Shown one piece after another: positions 51,781 through 60,160 of a stretch of 64,000 bases of DNA. Positions within the stretch are counted from its first letter, which is position 1. Each line of letters starts with the position of its first letter. Under the pieces are notes generated by a model. It was not told the DNA's origin and searched no databases. It saw only the letters and a list, made by a program, of their open reading frames with translations. The stretch lies in assembly GCF_017353185.1 (NCBI RefSeq), contig NZ_JAFMYV010000001.1, forward strand, positions 434,001 through 498,000. Direction: 5' to 3'. Position numbers and translations under genes: made by a program. Source of the DNA: Fibrella rubiginis. GTDB lineage: Bacteria > Bacteroidota > Bacteroidia > Cytophagales > Spirosomataceae.

Positions 51781-53187
51781 ATGTACGCATCCCGTCGCAA
51801 CTTTCTTCAAAAACTAGCTGGTAGCTCAGCACTGGCTACGGTAGCTCCCTCCATGTTCAACGGCCTTTATGCCGGGAACAAATACCTGATCGAACCCATC
51901 CGTCCGCGGTCAGCCAATGACAAGGTGAACCTGGCCCTGATTGGCGCGGGTATCATCGGGCATTATGACCTGAACTGTGCGCTAAAGGTGCCAGGTACTA
52001 AAGTTGTGGCCGTATCGGACCTCTACGATCCCCGCCTGGTACGGGCTAAGGAAGTGTGGGGCAACGACATTCAAACCACCCGCGATTACCGCGACGTGCT
52101 GAAACGACCTGACGTAGACGCGGTGCTGATTTGCGTACCCGACTTTTGGCATGACCGCATTGCCATCGACGCGCTCAATGCGGGCAAGCACGTGTATTGC
52201 GAGAAGCCCATGGTACACCACATCGAAGAGGGGGCAGCGGTGATTGCGGCGCAGAAAAAGTCGGGCAAGGTATTTCAGGTGGGCAGTCAGCGGGCGAGTG
52301 CGTCGGCCATTCTGGAGGCCAAAAAGTATTATGAGCAGGGCATGATTGGCGAACTGACCTACGTAGACGCCTGCGTAGACCGGGCCGACGCGCTGGGTGC
52401 CTGGCAATATACCATGCCGCCTACCGTAGACCGCAACGAACTGGACTGGGACCGCTACATGCAAATGGCCGACCAGAAGAAGCCGTACAAAGTCGAAGAG
52501 TTTTTCCGGTGGCGCAACTACAAAAACTACGGCACCGGCGTGGCAGGCGACCTGTTTGTGCACCTCATCACGGGCCTCCATACCATCACGGGTGCTATTG
52601 GACCCACGCGCATCTATTCGCTGGGTGATCTGAATTACTGGAAAGATGGCCGCGATGCGTACGACCTCGTTACGGGCCTGATGGATTACCCCAAAACGGC
52701 CAACAACCCGTCGTTTCAGTTTATGACCCGCGTGAACCTCGCCGACGGTCGCGGTGGCTTAAACCAAACCCGGCTGGTGGGCACCGACGGCGTGATTGAA
52801 ATTGGCTGGAATGACTTTGTGCTCAAACGCCTGAAACGCCCTAACGCGCCCATGTACAGCACCGGCTACGACGCGCTGTTCACCTACCCGAAGGCCATGC
52901 AGGATGAATTTGTGAAGCAGTACGACCAGAAATACCCCGCCGATCAATATCAGCGCATGGTGAAGCAGGAGCCGGAGGTGGTCTACAACGCCCCCGAAGG
53001 CTACGACGACCGCCTCGACCACATGATCGTGTTCTTCAACGCCATCCGCGAAAACAAGCCGTCGATGGTGAAGGAAGATGCCGTTTTTGGTCTCCGCGCC
53101 GCCGCCCCGTCCCTAGCCGCCAACCTCTCCGCCGAACAGCGCAAACCCATCAACTGGGACCCGGTGGGGATGAAGGTGTTGGCGTAA
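51781..53187 (+). CDS. Gfo/Idh/MocA-family oxidoreductase with Tat signal
   Basis: A 468-residue NAD(P)-dependent oxidoreductase. The twin-arginine signal (SRRNFLQKLAGSSALATV) directs folded export. The Rossmann fold is shown by NLALIGAGIIGHYDLN (the G-x-G-x-x-G, near residue 55), and the catalytic EKP motif by HVYCEKPMVHH (near 140). The C-terminal sheet domain carries KNYGTGVAGDLFVHLITGLH with the candidate active-site aspartate and histidine. Sugar or inositol derivatives are usual substrates. The exported form is common in Bacteroidota and Planctomycetes. It converges on the nuclease gene with a palindrome between. Confidence 0.94.
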   Translation: MYASRRNFLQKLAGSSALATVAPSMFNGLYAGNKYLIEPIRPRSANDKVNLALIGAGIIGHYDLNCALKVPGTKVVAVSDLYDPRLVRAKEVWGNDIQTTRDYRDVLKRPDVDAVLICVPDFWHDRIAIDALNAGKHVYCEKPMVHHIEEGAAVIAAQKKSGKVFQVGSQRASASAILEAKKYYEQGMIGELTYVDACVDRADALGAWQYTMPPTVDRNELDWDRYMQMADQKKPYKVEEFFRWRNYKNYGTGVAGDLFVHLITGLHTITGAIGPTRIYSLGDLNYWKDGRDAYDLVTGLMDYPKTANNPSFQFMTRVNLADGRGGLNQTRLVGTDGVIEIGWNDFVLKRLKRPNAPMYSTGYDALFTYPKAMQDEFVKQYDQKYPADQYQRMVKQEPEVVYNAPEGYDDRLDHMIVFFNAIRENKPSMVKEDAVFGLRAAAPSLAANLSAEQRKPINWDPVGMKVLA

Positions 53188-53192
53188 GCAAA

Positions 53193-53292
53193 AATGTACA
53201 ATGCATGATGTACAATGAACAATGGCTCCGCCTGTGAACCTTTACAGTAACTGGCGAAGCCATTGTTCATTGTACATCATGCATTGTACATT
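53193..53292. repeat. Long intergenic palindrome E7a (TGTACAATGAACAATG-word family)
   Basis: The arms (about 35 bp, extended by a GGCTCCGCC/GGCGAAGCC step with one mismatch) are made of ATGTACAATG, GCATGATGTACAATG and AACAATGGCT. The loop is about 20 bases. It lies between convergent genes, five bases after the oxidoreductase stop and five before the next stop. Its word also builds E7b, 1.7 kb away. Confidence 0.92.
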
Positions 53293-53297
53293 CCCTA

Positions 53298-53897
53298 CTA
53301 ATTTCTCTTCGAAATTTCGTCCCTGATCTTCGCGGCGCGTTCGTATTCTTCGTTGCCGAGGGCTTCGTCGAGCATTTTCTGTAGCTCGTCGACAGTCATG
53401 TCTTTGAGTTGTTCGCCGAAAGCACGGGGTGATTTGCCCGACGACGTGCTGCGTACGAGTTCTTCCTGTTCCTCCTCTTCTTCATCTGACGAGGCCGTGA
53501 TACCTGCTTCGGAGAGGATCGTTTCATAGGTGAAAATAGACACGCCAAACCGGATGCCAATAGCGATAGCGTCTGACGGGCGGGCATCGACTACGGTTTC
53601 CTGTACGCCGTCTGAGCAGACGATACGAGCAAAGAAAATGCCTTCGCGCAGGTCAGAAATGACGATTTCGCGTACGGTGAAGCCGAAATTTTTGGCAAAC
53701 TGCTTGAACAGATCATGGGTCATGGGCCGGTTAGGCACAATCTTCTCGATCTCGATGGCAATAGCCTGCGCTTCAAACATGCCAATAATAATAGGCAACC
53801 GACGGTTGCCATATTCTTCACCCAGCACCAGCGCAAACGAACCCTGCTGCGACTGACTTGGCGACAAGCCTAATATCTCTAACTTAATTTTTTCCAC
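53298..53897 (-). CDS. Bifunctional nuclease family protein (DUF151) with UVR-like tail
   Basis: A 199-residue protein. The first 135 residues are a DUF151 domain (LEILGLSPSQSQQGSFALVLGE, LPIIIGMFEAQAIAIE and VVDARPSDAIAIGIRFG are typical). This family was named bifunctional nuclease after a plant homologue, but its bacterial role is not settled. An acidic linker (SDEEEEEQEELV) follows, then a UVR/UvrB-C-type helical hairpin (VDELQKMLDEALGNEEYERAAKIRDEI) that usually contacts UvrC or Clp proteins. It stands between palindrome E7a and the etfA terminator. Confidence 0.93.
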   Translation of the reverse strand: MEKIKLEILGLSPSQSQQGSFALVLGEEYGNRRLPIIIGMFEAQAIAIEIEKIVPNRPMTHDLFKQFAKNFGFTVREIVISDLREGIFFARIVCSDGVQETVVDARPSDAIAIGIRFGVSIFTYETILSEAGITASSDEEEEEQEELVRSTSSGKSPRAFGEQLKDMTVDELQKMLDEALGNEEYERAAKIRDEISKRN

Positions 53898-53948
53898 GTC
53901 CCAAAATTAACCGATGTCGGTATTTATTGTTCTCCCGATAATGCAAAA

Positions 53949-53981
53949 AAGCGGGCTATCACGATGAGTAATAGCCCGCTT
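53949..53981 (-). terminator. Intrinsic terminator of the etfA transcript
   Basis: The 11-bp stem AAGCGGGCTAT (53949-53959) / ATAGCCCGCTT (53971-53981) has a loop of 11 bases. On the minus strand the hairpin is followed by TTTTTTGC, a proper U-tract. It lies 33 bases past the etfA stop codon. Confidence 0.9.
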
Positions 53982-54014
53982 CCAAACCGTATAGGTTCTT
54001 AAAACCTGTTGGGT

Positions 54015-54977
54015 TTACAGTGCCTGAACTGCTTTCGTCAGTTTGGGTAGCACCTCAAATACGTCGCCAACGATACCGTAATCGGCTGACTTAAAGAAGG
54101 GTGCATCCGGGTCCTTGTTAATAACGACAATCACCTTCGATGAGTTTACACCCGCCAGATGCTGAATAGCGCCCGATATACCCGCCGCGATGTACAGGTT
54201 CGGACTGACTTTGATGCCCGTTTGGCCCACGTGCTCGTGGTGAGGCCGCCAGTCTAGATCCGACACAGGCTTCGAGCAAGCCGTGGCCGCGTGCAGTGCC
54301 TTCGCCAGATCTTCCACAATACCCCAGTTTTCGGGGCCTTTCATGCCGCGACCAGCCGACACGACCAGATCCGCTTCGGGTAGCAGCACGTCGCCGGTTG
54401 CTTTTTCGGTGTTGGTCACGCGCAGCGCAAAATCGGCATCGTTCAGGCTTGGCGCGAAATTTTCGACCGTGGCCGTGGCATCGGTTTCTTCCGTTGCAAT
54501 CGTGTTTTTCTTAATCGCCAAGATCTTCACGTCAGCTTTCAACTCATTGAACGCAAACGCTTTACCGGTGTAGATGCTGGTCTTTACACGGAAGCCGCTG
54601 CTGAGGTCGGGCAACTCGATTACGTTGGGGGCGAGGCCTGCTTTGAGCTTGCCCGCCAACCGTGCCGCCATGGCATCGCCCAATGACGATTTGGCCAGCA
54701 CCACCACTTTGGCTCCTTCCTGTTGCGCGGCGGCGGCCACCACCGAGGCATAGGCCATGCCGTTGGGTTCGTTCAGTTTCGCGTCGGTAGCGTGGAGTAC
54801 TTTGGTGGCTCCAAACCGGCCCGCCGTGGCGAGTTCGCTCTGGTCGGCAGCACCGATAACCACGGCCGTAGCCGACGTACCCATCATGCCCGCTACTTTC
54901 GAGCCGTAAAATATTGCCTCCTGTGAGGACTTCTTGAGCTTCCCTTCGTCGAGTTCAGCAAAGATTAGGACAGACAT
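54015..54977 (-). CDS. etfA: Electron transfer flavoprotein alpha subunit
   Basis: The FAD-binding partner of EtfB, carrying electrons from acyl-CoA and related dehydrogenases to the quinone pool. The 320 residues start with MSVLIFAELDEGKLKKSSQE at 54977; an in-frame start at 55067 exists but lies in the palindrome and adds 30 residues with no family match. The FAD domain shows SAGRGMKGPENWGIVEDLAKAL, a hinge and HEHVGQTGIKVSPNLYIAAGISGAIQHLAG, with the closing VVINKDPDAPFFKSADYGIVGD. It follows etfB on the same strand across palindrome E7b. Confidence 0.96.
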   Translation of the reverse strand: MSVLIFAELDEGKLKKSSQEAIFYGSKVAGMMGTSATAVVIGAADQSELATAGRFGATKVLHATDAKLNEPNGMAYASVVAAAAQQEGAKVVVLAKSSLGDAMAARLAGKLKAGLAPNVIELPDLSSGFRVKTSIYTGKAFAFNELKADVKILAIKKNTIATEETDATATVENFAPSLNDADFALRVTNTEKATGDVLLPEADLVVSAGRGMKGPENWGIVEDLAKALHAATACSKPVSDLDWRPHHEHVGQTGIKVSPNLYIAAGISGAIQHLAGVNSSKVIVVINKDPDAPFFKSADYGIVGDVFEVLPKLTKAVQAL

Positions 54978-54997
54978 GTGTTTGCTTGGGAGTATAG

Positions 54998-55097
54998 GAA
55001 TGTACAATGAACAATGTATAATGTACAATGGCTCTTGCTCTAGAGCAGCGATGCCATGCAAGCTCATTGTAGATTATACATTGTTCATTGTACATTC
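54998..55097. repeat. Long intergenic palindrome E7b (TGTACAATGAACAATG-word family)
   Basis: Arms of 33 bp pair with one mismatch: GAATGTACAATGAACAATG... and ...CATTGTTCATTGTACATTC. The inner section (CTCTTGCTCTAGAGCAGC) forms a smaller hairpin. The words are those of E7a. It lies between etfB (upstream, minus strand) and etfA, three bases from the etfB stop and 20 bases before the etfA start, so the two subunit genes are joined through it. Confidence 0.92.
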
Positions 55098-55100
55098 ATT

Positions 55101-55838
55101 CTAGATGACTTTCGCTTCGGTGCGTAATAACTTAATCAGTGTTTCGGCTTCGTCGGCGGGGATCATTTTTACGGCACCACGGGGGGCGGGCATTTCGTAG
55201 TTGGCCACGGCCGTTAGTGAATCCTGACCGGCGGGCTGAATGATCTTCAGGGGCTTGGTACGGGCCGTCATAATGCCGCGCATGTTCGGAATTTTCCATT
55301 CGGCAATGGGTTCCTGACAACCCAGTACAAGCGGCAGTTGGGCTTCGATATCTTCTTTGCCGCCTTCAATTTCGCGGGTCATCTTGGCCGTTGTACCCTC
55401 CACGTCGAGGCGCATCACGGGTGAGATCGACGGGATACCGAGCATTTCGCCCACGATACCGTGTACCTGACCACCGTTGTAATCGATAGACTCGCGACCC
55501 ATCAGGATGAGGTCGTAGGGTGTTTCTTTGGCAACAGCGGCAATTTGTTCGGCCACGAAATAAGCGTCGATGGGTTCGGCGTTGACCCGGATAGCGTCGT
55601 CAGCACCGATAGCGAGGCATTTGCGGATTACGGGTTCGGCATCGGCTTCGCCCACGTTAAACACCGTTACCGAGGCACCCAGCTTCTCTTTCAACTCCAC
55701 GGCCCGCGCCAGGGCGTAGTCGTCATAGGGGCCGGTGATAAATTGCACACCCGCTTTGTTGAACTTGGTGTTGTTACCGGTAAAGGTAATTTTGGTCGTC
55801 GTGTCGGGCACGCTCGTCACGCACACTAAGATTTTCAT
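55101..55838 (-). CDS. etfB: Electron transfer flavoprotein beta subunit
   Basis: The AMP-binding beta subunit of the heterodimeric flavoprotein. With the start at 55838 (MKILVCVTSVPDTTTKI) it has 245 residues, the normal length. The family pattern is seen in VQFITGPYDDYALARAVELKE, the strand VIRKCLAIGADDAIRVN, and LILMGRESIDYNGGQVHGIVGEMLG (the signature region), then IEAQLPLVLGCQEPIAEWKIP. An upstream in-frame start at 55946 lies in palindrome E8 and adds residues without homology. No acyl-CoA dehydrogenase or EtfD gene is adjacent. Confidence 0.96.
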   Translation of the reverse strand: MKILVCVTSVPDTTTKITFTGNNTKFNKAGVQFITGPYDDYALARAVELKEKLGASVTVFNVGEADAEPVIRKCLAIGADDAIRVNAEPIDAYFVAEQIAAVAKETPYDLILMGRESIDYNGGQVHGIVGEMLGIPSISPVMRLDVEGTTAKMTREIEGGKEDIEAQLPLVLGCQEPIAEWKIPNMRGIMTARTKPLKIIQPAGQDSLTAVANYEMPAPRGAVKMIPADEAETLIKLLRTEAKVI

Positions 55839-55859
55839 AGACTCTGTGGTTGTTTGTGG

Positions 55860-55944
55860 GTTTGTCTGTTTGATTGTATGTGTGTTGCGTGGCTCTTTAC
55901 TGTTTCGATAGCGAACCAACACACAAACAATCAAACAGACAAAC
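55860..55944. repeat. Long intergenic palindrome E8 (GTTTGTCTGTTTGATTG-word family)
   Basis: Arms 55860-55887 and 55917-55944 are 28 bp each with a single mismatch. They are built from TGTTTG, CTGTTTGATTG and TGTGTGTTG. The loop has about 29 bases. It sits in the divergent region between etfB (minus) and a TPR gene (plus), 22 bases upstream of the etfB start, so it is transcribed as a leader or lies in the promoter area. Confidence 0.88.
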
Positions 55945-55977
55945 AACTTCTTGCCGCGAAATTACACACGTTCATTT

Positions 55978-56001
55978 AAATAGTATGCATGCATACTATT
56001 T
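55978..56001 (+). promoter_or_regulatory. Perfect 24-bp palindrome upstream of the TPR gene
   Basis: A perfect 24-bp palindrome without loop (half-site AAATAGTATGCA), 11 bases before the ATG at 56013. A symmetric operator for a dimeric regulator or a start-covering hairpin is possible. It differs from the long palindromes in that it has no spacer. Confidence 0.55.
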
Positions 56002-56012
56002 TTCTACAGCTT

Positions 56013-56339
56013 ATGAATCAGGAACGCATCCAACAATTGCTTCAGTTTGTCCAACAAGAACCGGGCGAACCCTTTAATGTTTATGCCCTTGGCATGGAAT
56101 ACCTGTCGGAGAACCCCGGTCAGGCCCAGCACTACTTTGAGCGGCTGCTGACCGAGCACCCGCAGTATCTGCCCACCTACTACCACGCCGCCCAACTCTA
56201 CGCCGACCTGGGTAACCGCCCCAAAGCAGCCGAACTCTACGACTTCGGCCTGTTGCTGGCTCGCCAGCAAGGCAATGAAAAAACCTACGATGAGCTAAAC
56301 CGCGCCCTCCGCGCCTTCCGGGACGAAGAGGATTTGTGA
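56013..56339 (+). CDS. Small TPR-repeat protein
   Basis: A 108-residue cytoplasmic protein with no signal peptide (the ATG at 56013 gives MNQERIQQLLQFVQQEPGEP; an in-frame start at 55989 lies in the palindrome). It has two TPR units: FNVYALGMEYLSENPGQAQHYFERLLTEHP and YLPTYYHAAQLYADLGNRPKAAELYDFGLLLA. This is a small protein-protein interaction module of a kind common in Bacteroidota. The function is unknown. Confidence 0.82.
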   Translation: MNQERIQQLLQFVQQEPGEPFNVYALGMEYLSENPGQAQHYFERLLTEHPQYLPTYYHAAQLYADLGNRPKAAELYDFGLLLARQQGNEKTYDELNRALRAFRDEEDL

Positions 56340-56470
56340 TCGTACAATACTGGCGCTCCCATCAACTTTTTCAATATGCGCTGTTAACCTCACCTATATC
56401 GCTACGATACATAGATAAGTCGGCTATTGAGTCGGGCAATACCATATTTCCCCTCATAAACAATTTATCT

Positions 56471-59400
56471 ATGAAACCTTCCTTACTCCTTATAGGGGCC
56501 CTCTGGCTTATCAGCACAAGCACTTTTGCCCAAAGCACACAGACCCTGATCCAGTCGGGAGCTGCCTGGAAGTACTATGACACTGGTGCCGCGCCCGCGT
56601 CGCCAGCCTGGAAAGGGGGAAGTACCTTCGACGAGGCAGCCTGGAAAGAAGGTATCTCTCAACTGGGCTACGGTAACGATGGCGAACGTACACTGGTCAG
56701 TTACGGACCTGATCCCCTGAAGAAGTACATCACCACCTACTTTCGTAAAACAGTCAGTGTCCCCAACGTGTCGGGTACGTTTACCATGACCTATAAGCGC
56801 GACGATGGCATTGTTATCTACATCAACGGCACCGAACTCAAACGCGAATACATGCCTGCCGGAGACATCTCGTATTCGACCCTGGCGTCGCTGATACCCG
56901 AGTCGGAAGAGCCCCTGTGGAAAACCGTAGCGGTACCGCTTTCGATGCTGCGAGCGGGTGATAATGTGATTGCCGCCGAAGTGCACCAGGTTTCATCCAC
57001 CAGTTCCGACATACGCTTTGACCTGGAATTGCGCAGGCAAACACAGGAGGTTATGATTCGGGATTTTACCTCTCCAGCACAGAGTACCAGCCTGGTGCTG
57101 GGACCCTATCTACAGCGCTACTCCGATGATCCAACGCTGGTTATTCTATCTGGCAAGCGAAGTATGACTATCCGGTGGAGCACCAATGCTCCGGTTAATG
57201 GGAGGGTACTTTACAAAACCGCTACGGGCAGTCAGATGGCTACTCCCTATAAGGCACCAAAAGCCTATGACCAGTATCAAAATCTACTACCTGGATCTAC
57301 GCAGGCTACTCTTTATGATTACAGCGTGACACTGAACAATCTTGAACCCGGCACGCCCTATTCATACACCATTGAAAGCGGTGATCTGAGTCGGGGTGAT
57401 GCGACATATTACTTTAAAACGGCCCCGGATCCAATTGCAGGTTATAGTAAGAAGACACGCATGTGGGTTTTGGGTGATTTTGGTAAGGGCGGTACTGCTC
57501 AGAAAAATGTGAGAGATGGATTCAACAAGTACATTCAGGACAATGCAGCTAACGAAGCCGATAAGTACATTGATCTGTGGCTGTGGTTAGGCGACAATGC
57601 GTATGGGTGGGGATTGACGGAGCAATATCAAGAAAAGGTATTCGATGTATACGACGGACGGAACGATGCGGCTCAACGGATTATGAGACAAACGCCCATT
57701 TTTGCTACGCCCGGCAACCACGATTATCATGATGGTGGCATTACCTCCGACTGGCAAACGGTCACCCAACAGCACCGTAAAGATCACAGTTCAAATCATT
57801 ATTACGATGTCGTAAACAATCTGACCGCCGGGGATGCAGCGGGCGTACACTCCGGGAAAGAGGAATACTACTCGTTCGATCATAACAACATTCATTTTGT
57901 CAGTCTGGACAGCTATGGGTATCAAATGAATGAGGATAGTGTGTTCAAGTCGAACGGGGTGCAGTTAGCCTGGTTAAAGACTGATTTAGAAAAGGTCAAG
58001 AAGGACTCGCGCATCAAGTGGACCATCGTTTTTTTACATCATCCACCGTATTCAGTGGGCGAACACAATTCGGACGATGAAACCAATAATCCAGAGATGG
58101 CAGCCGTTCGCAAAAAACTGCTGCCCATTCTGGAAACATACGGGGTAGATCTGGTATTGACCGGTCATAGCCATACGTATCAGCGTTCGTGGCCAATCAG
58201 AGGTCACCAGGGCCTGTCGACCACTTTCAATCGATCTACAATGGCAGCCCCGCTCGCCAAACTCAGTCTTGGCTCTAATGAAGCGGGATTGTATGAGTGT
58301 TCTGATTTATCCCTTATTTACGCTAAACCCTACAGTGGATCTAACTACATCGTTCACGTGGTCAATGGGTCAGGAGGTAGTGCCGACGCAGGGACCAGCA
58401 CTCATCCGGCGATGCAGAACTCGAAGTATGTTGCGGGTTCCATGTATATAGAAGTTGAAGGAAACCGACTCGATGCCCGGTTCATTGACGGAGATGGACT
58501 GGTACGGGATCAGTTTAAGATCGTGAAAGACGACAATGTCTTTACCATTCCTCTGACCGACGGAACCACGCGCCAGCCTGATTGCGAATGTACCGATGCC
58601 GCAGGCTTCACGCACTACGTACAACGTACCCCGGCAGGGAGTACCAATCTGTTATTGTCGATCCGGAAAAATGGAAAGAACATCGGCACGGTAGGCGATG
58701 GTACGTTCAATCTCCAGTTAAAAGGCACACCAGGTGTTAGCACAATCAGTGCTAATTACCCGACCAATTATGTCAGATCCACCATTCCATCACAACTATC
58801 CGGAGTCTGGACAACCATGAATCGGTTTTGGGCGCTCACGCCTACTGTTGAACTGAGCGGAACTAGTCAGGTGACCGTACGGCACTATTACAAAGAAGTT
58901 GATAAGGTATCGCTCATGAGAAATGGGGTTGGTCCGGCGATTGCTTACAGGATCACGAATGACAACACAGCGTATACCCCTGACCCGGCAACTGGCCATG
59001 CCTCCATCCCCAAAGCAACAGCTTACAACAAAAGTGGCGCCTGGCTATATGATTATGGTACTATGCAGGATGGAGGGTTGGGGTCCTGGTATGCGAAGTA
59101 TGGCACTGAAGTCCCAAACCTGGCTTATTGGTTTGCAAAATGGGATCAGGAACGGCCTGCGTCTTCTATCGAAACCTGGAATAGCCGGTATATCGGTAAG
59201 GGTAATTACCAGAGTGAAATTGTTGTTGGGCGGCTTAGAGGAGGCGGGGGACTTGGCGGTTACAACGGGAGTGCCAATCCTACGGGTACGCAGGCATTGC
59301 TGACAACGGGTAGTTACTGGACCTACCTTGCTAAAGGGCGTGCCCCCGGCAATAACTGGAACGGAACGAACCCCGCAACCCCATTTGATGACGCCGAATG

Positions 59401-60160
59401 GTCGAAAGACCCTGATAACGGACCGGTACCTGCATCTCCTTTCGGCTACTCGCCCAATTATGAAGATGGAGAACGTACCCGTGTGCCAGCCTGCGGGCAG
59501 GAACCCTGTACAGTCAAGTGGTGGACGACCTATTTCAGGGCGAGGATTTTGTTAAATGATGTGCCCTCCTACTACAATTTCACTCACTATATTATCAATT
59601 ACAAGCGCGACGACGGCATTGTCATCTACATTAACGGTAAAGAGGTAAAACGCGATAACATGCCTCTTGGAACAATTAACTACGATACCCCCGCTTCGGG
59701 CCCGGTGGCTAATGAATCAGAATGGCAAACAATTGTCATTCCAAACGATGGACAGTATTTTAAACCAGGTCAGTATAACCTTATTGCGGCAGAGGTTCAT
59801 CAAACGGCCGATCAAAATGGACAGGCTACCAGTTCAGACATGCACTTCGATCTTGAAGTGTTTCGAACCGCTGATGTCGTGTCATCTTCAGCACGGTTGG
59901 CCACCGAACGGGTATCTCGACCTGAAGAATACAAGGTGGAGGCCTTCCCAAACCCCACCAGCGACGGCAGCGTATCGTTCTCGCCTGCTCTGCCCTACCA
60001 GTCATACATGCTGACCGACATTCAGGGCCGGATAGTGACACAGGCTACGTCGTCAGGTACGTTAGAGAAACTTGATCTGTCTGGCCTACAACCCGGTTTG
60101 TATATTCTGGTCAGCCAAGGAGAGTACGGCATCAGAACGTTTAAGCTGGTCAGGAACTAG
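56471..60160 (+). CDS. Secreted metallophosphatase with duplicated beta module and T9SS tail
   Basis: A 1229-residue protein with a signal peptide (ends near STFAQ). A beta module of about 200 residues follows; its core YKRDDGIVIYINGTELKR (from about residue 107) also occurs as YKRDDGIVIYINGKEVKR near residue 1044. After the first module come a fibronectin-like domain (about 210-310) and the calcineurin-like phosphatase: VLGDFGKGG (about 331), GDNAYGWG (374), GNHDYHDG (414), FLHHPPYSVGEH (521) and LTGHSHTYQRSW (563). The metal ligands are all present, so activity on phosphate esters is likely. The end (VEAFPNPTSDGSVSFSP ... GLYILVSQGEYGIRTFKLVR) is a T9SS type A sorting domain. Confidence 0.9.
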   Translation: MKPSLLLIGALWLISTSTFAQSTQTLIQSGAAWKYYDTGAAPASPAWKGGSTFDEAAWKEGISQLGYGNDGERTLVSYGPDPLKKYITTYFRKTVSVPNVSGTFTMTYKRDDGIVIYINGTELKREYMPAGDISYSTLASLIPESEEPLWKTVAVPLSMLRAGDNVIAAEVHQVSSTSSDIRFDLELRRQTQEVMIRDFTSPAQSTSLVLGPYLQRYSDDPTLVILSGKRSMTIRWSTNAPVNGRVLYKTATGSQMATPYKAPKAYDQYQNLLPGSTQATLYDYSVTLNNLEPGTPYSYTIESGDLSRGDATYYFKTAPDPIAGYSKKTRMWVLGDFGKGGTAQKNVRDGFNKYIQDNAANEADKYIDLWLWLGDNAYGWGLTEQYQEKVFDVYDGRNDAAQRIMRQTPIFATPGNHDYHDGGITSDWQTVTQQHRKDHSSNHYYDVVNNLTAGDAAGVHSGKEEYYSFDHNNIHFVSLDSYGYQMNEDSVFKSNGVQLAWLKTDLEKVKKDSRIKWTIVFLHHPPYSVGEHNSDDETNNPEMAAVRKKLLPILETYGVDLVLTGHSHTYQRSWPIRGHQGLSTTFNRSTMAAPLAKLSLGSNEAGLYECSDLSLIYAKPYSGSNYIVHVVNGSGGSADAGTSTHPAMQNSKYVAGSMYIEVEGNRLDARFIDGDGLVRDQFKIVKDDNVFTIPLTDGTTRQPDCECTDAAGFTHYVQRTPAGSTNLLLSIRKNGKNIGTVGDGTFNLQLKGTPGVSTISANYPTNYVRSTIPSQLSGVWTTMNRFWALTPTVELSGTSQVTVRHYYKEVDKVSLMRNGVGPAIAYRITNDNTAYTPDPATGHASIPKATAYNKSGAWLYDYGTMQDGGLGSWYAKYGTEVPNLAYWFAKWDQERPASSIETWNSRYIGKGNYQSEIVVGRLRGGGGLGGYNGSANPTGTQALLTTGSYWTYLAKGRAPGNNWNGTNPATPFDDAEWSKDPDNGPVPASPFGYSPNYEDGERTRVPACGQEPCTVKWWTTYFRARILLNDVPSYYNFTHYIINYKRDDGIVIYINGKEVKRDNMPLGTINYDTPASGPVANESEWQTIVIPNDGQYFKPGQYNLIAAEVHQTADQNGQATSSDMHFDLEVFRTADVVSSSARLATERVSRPEEYKVEAFPNPTSDGSVSFSPALPYQSYMLTDIQGRIVTQATSSGTLEKLDLSGLQPGLYILVSQGEYGIRTFKLVRN

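Noticed and set aside
44229..55944. The long palindromes as insertion-sequence ends
   Set aside because: There is no transposase gene between any pair, no target-site duplication that I can see, and each palindrome is complete in itself.
57587..58999. Several minus-strand open frames inside the metallophosphatase gene
   Set aside because: They are short, have no domains and lie opposite conserved metal-ligand motifs of the real gene.
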